This document shows positions 6,162 through 7,137 of a stretch of 7,137 nucleotides of DNA, piece after piece. The DNA is from Rhodoferax sp. OV413 (GTDB lineage: Bacteria > Pseudomonadota > Gammaproteobacteria > Burkholderiales > Burkholderiaceae_C): contig CAMATS010000110.1 in NCBI GenBank assembly GCA_945861195.1, forward strand, positions 1 through 7,137, given 5' to 3'. Below the pieces are notes generated by a model that had not been told where the DNA came from, did no database searches, and saw only the letters and a program-made list of their open reading frames with translations. The stretch's first letter is position 1; every line of letters starts with the position of its first letter. The position numbers and the translations under genes were made by a program.

Positions 6162-7091
6162 ATGATGCTTACCAAACAACAACTTCAACAGGCCAGCGTG
6201 CTGGTGGTGGGTGATGTGATGCTGGACCGCTACTGGTACGGCAATGTCGAACGCATCTCGCCCGAAGCGCCAGTGCCGGTGGTTCGCATCACCCGCGAAG
6301 AAGAGCGCCAGGGGGGCGCTGCCAACGTGGCCTACAACGTTGTATCGCTGGGTGCCAAGGCCTCCTTGCTGAGCGTGGTGGGCGATGACGAGGCCAGCCG
6401 CAAGCTCGAAGCTCTGGTGGCCGCCACGGGCATAGAAACCCACTTTGGCCGGGATCCGGACCTCAAAACAACCGTCAAGCTGCGGATCATCGGGCGCCAA
6501 CAACAGCTGCTGCGGCTGGACTTTGAAAATACCCCAAAGACAGAGTTGCTGGCCTCCCAAACAGCGAGCTTCGCCCGGCTACTCAAAGAGCACCGGGTGG
6601 TGCTTTTTTCCGATTACGGCAAGGGCGGCCTCGCCCATGTCAGCGACATGATTGCGCAGGCCCGCGCCCTTGGAAAACCCATATTGATCGACCCCAAAGG
6701 CAGCGATTTTTCACGCTACCGAGAGGCCACTGTGATCACGCCCAACCGAGCCGAATTGCAGCAGGTGATCGGCCCCTGGCTGACCGAGGCCGAGCTGCAA
6801 GACAAGTGCCAAAACCTGCGTCAGAAACTTGAGCTGGAGGCTATTTTGCTGACCCGCAGCGAAGAAGGCATGACGCTCTTTGACGCACAGGGTGCCGAGC
6901 ATGTCAGCGCACAGGCGCGCGATGTGTTTGATGTCACCGGTGCAGGCGACACCGTGATCGCCACCCTGGCCACCGCGGTGGCAGCCGGGCTAAGCCTGCG
7001 CCAGGCCCTGCCCTTGTCGAACCGGGCTGGCGGCTTGGTGGTGGGCAAGTTCGGTACCGCTGCATTGAGCTACGAGGAGTTGTTCACATGA
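6162..7091 (+). CDS. rfaE1: D-glycero-beta-D-manno-heptose-7-phosphate kinase (stand-alone RfaE domain I)
   Basis: This is a cytoplasmic PfkB/ribokinase-family kinase, also called HldA, that phosphorylates heptose 7-phosphate at C1 on the way to ADP-heptose for the LPS inner core. With the ATG at 6162 it has 309 residues. Visible features are VLVVGDVMLDRYWYG and RISPEAPVPVV near the N-terminus, GGAANVA at 51-57, DPKG at 177-180, TPNRAE at 203-208, and the nucleotide/anion-hole motif DVTGAGD at 267-273, with D273 as probable catalytic base. It stops after the kinase fold, so the adenylyltransferase half found in E. coli HldE must be encoded elsewhere (hldC/rfaE2). TTG 6153 and ATG 6165 are alternative in-frame starts, and none has a good ribosome binding site. 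The gene lies 15 bases after lapB and overlaps hldD by four bases (ATGA). Confidence 0.94.
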   Translation: MMLTKQQLQQASVLVVGDVMLDRYWYGNVERISPEAPVPVVRITREEERQGGAANVAYNVVSLGAKASLLSVVGDDEASRKLEALVAATGIETHFGRDPDLKTTVKLRIIGRQQQLLRLDFENTPKTELLASQTASFARLLKEHRVVLFSDYGKGGLAHVSDMIAQARALGKPILIDPKGSDFSRYREATVITPNRAELQQVIGPWLTEAELQDKCQNLRQKLELEAILLTRSEEGMTLFDAQGAEHVSAQARDVFDVTGAGDTVIATLATAVAAGLSLRQALPLSNRAGGLVVGKFGTAALSYEELFT

Positions 7092-7137
7092 CCCGCATCA
7101 TCGTCACCGGCGCTGCCGGCTTTATTGGCAGCAACAT
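7088..7137 (+). CDS. hldD: ADP-L-glycero-D-manno-heptose 6-epimerase, N-terminal start (cut by window end)
   Basis: Sixteen full codons are visible: MTRIIVTGAAGFIGSN, a first beta strand plus the G-x2-G-x2-G dinucleotide-binding loop (G8, G11, G14) of an extended short-chain dehydrogenase. This closely resembles the start of HldD (RfaD), which converts ADP-D,D-heptose to the L,D form using bound NADP+. The motif alone would fit many sugar-nucleotide epimerases. The assignment rests on the ATGA overlap with the heptose kinase gene and on the usual gene order in this group. The remaining roughly 300 or more codons are outside the window. Confidence 0.8.
   Translation, partial: MTRIIVTGAAGFIGSN

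Noticed and set aside
5391..6560. Long open frame on the minus strand (about 389 codons) opposite lapB and hldA
   Set aside because: It lies entirely antisense to two well-recognised genes, its translation has no recognisable domain and is biased in Gly/Leu/Gln as expected from GC-rich codon mirroring. The minus-strand frame at 1227-2024 opposite aroA-cmk was rejected for the same reason.
1..7137. Search for mobile elements, CRISPR-like direct repeats, tRNA genes, toxin-antitoxin pairs or an undescribed gene cluster
   Set aside because: All coding space is filled by recognisable housekeeping genes with consistent base composition, gaps are under 100 bases, and no repeated array or terminal inverted repeat pair was seen by eye.

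Overview
The window is a densely packed, high-GC stretch of bacterial chromosome with every gene on the plus strand. The gene order (tyrA, aroA-cmk, rpsA, ihfB, lapA, lapB, hldA, hldD), the fused AroA-CMK protein and the free-standing heptose kinase together suggest a betaproteobacterium of the order Burkholderiales. A Comamonadaceae member (Rhodoferax/Polaromonas-like) is my best guess. That placement is inferred from gene order and protein character, not from a database search.

Layout. Positions 1-411 hold the C-terminal part of prephenate dehydrogenase (tyrA). Its stop codon overlaps the start of a 672-residue fusion of EPSP synthase (AroA) and cytidylate kinase (CMK), 411-2429. A 97-base leader with two small hairpins and no Shine-Dalgarno sequence precedes rpsA (ribosomal protein S1, 2527-4206). 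A perfect 12-bp inverted repeat fills the gap between rpsA and ihfB (IHF beta subunit, 4286-4597). After ihfB, a likely promoter and a good ribosome binding site introduce a second group: lapA (4691-4999), lapB (4989-6146), hldA/rfaE1 (6162-7091) and the first 50 bases of hldD/rfaD (7088 to the window end). These genes overlap or nearly touch.

How the genes work together. The first group joins aromatic amino acid synthesis (TyrA, AroA), pyrimidine nucleotide supply (CMK), translation (S1) and nucleoid architecture (IHF). This is an old conserved neighbourhood; the aroA, cmk, rpsA, ihfB order is also recognisable in enterobacteria. The second group is about the outer membrane: LapA and LapB are inner-membrane proteins tied to LPS assembly and control of LpxC turnover, while HldA and HldD make and epimerise the heptose precursor of the LPS inner core.

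I see no mobile element, CRISPR array, tRNA, rRNA or foreign-looking island, and no evidence for an undescribed system. All genes are recognisable housekeeping genes. The points worth a second look are the bifunctional fusion, the rpsA leader, the rpsA-ihfB hairpin and the coupling of lapAB to heptose genes.
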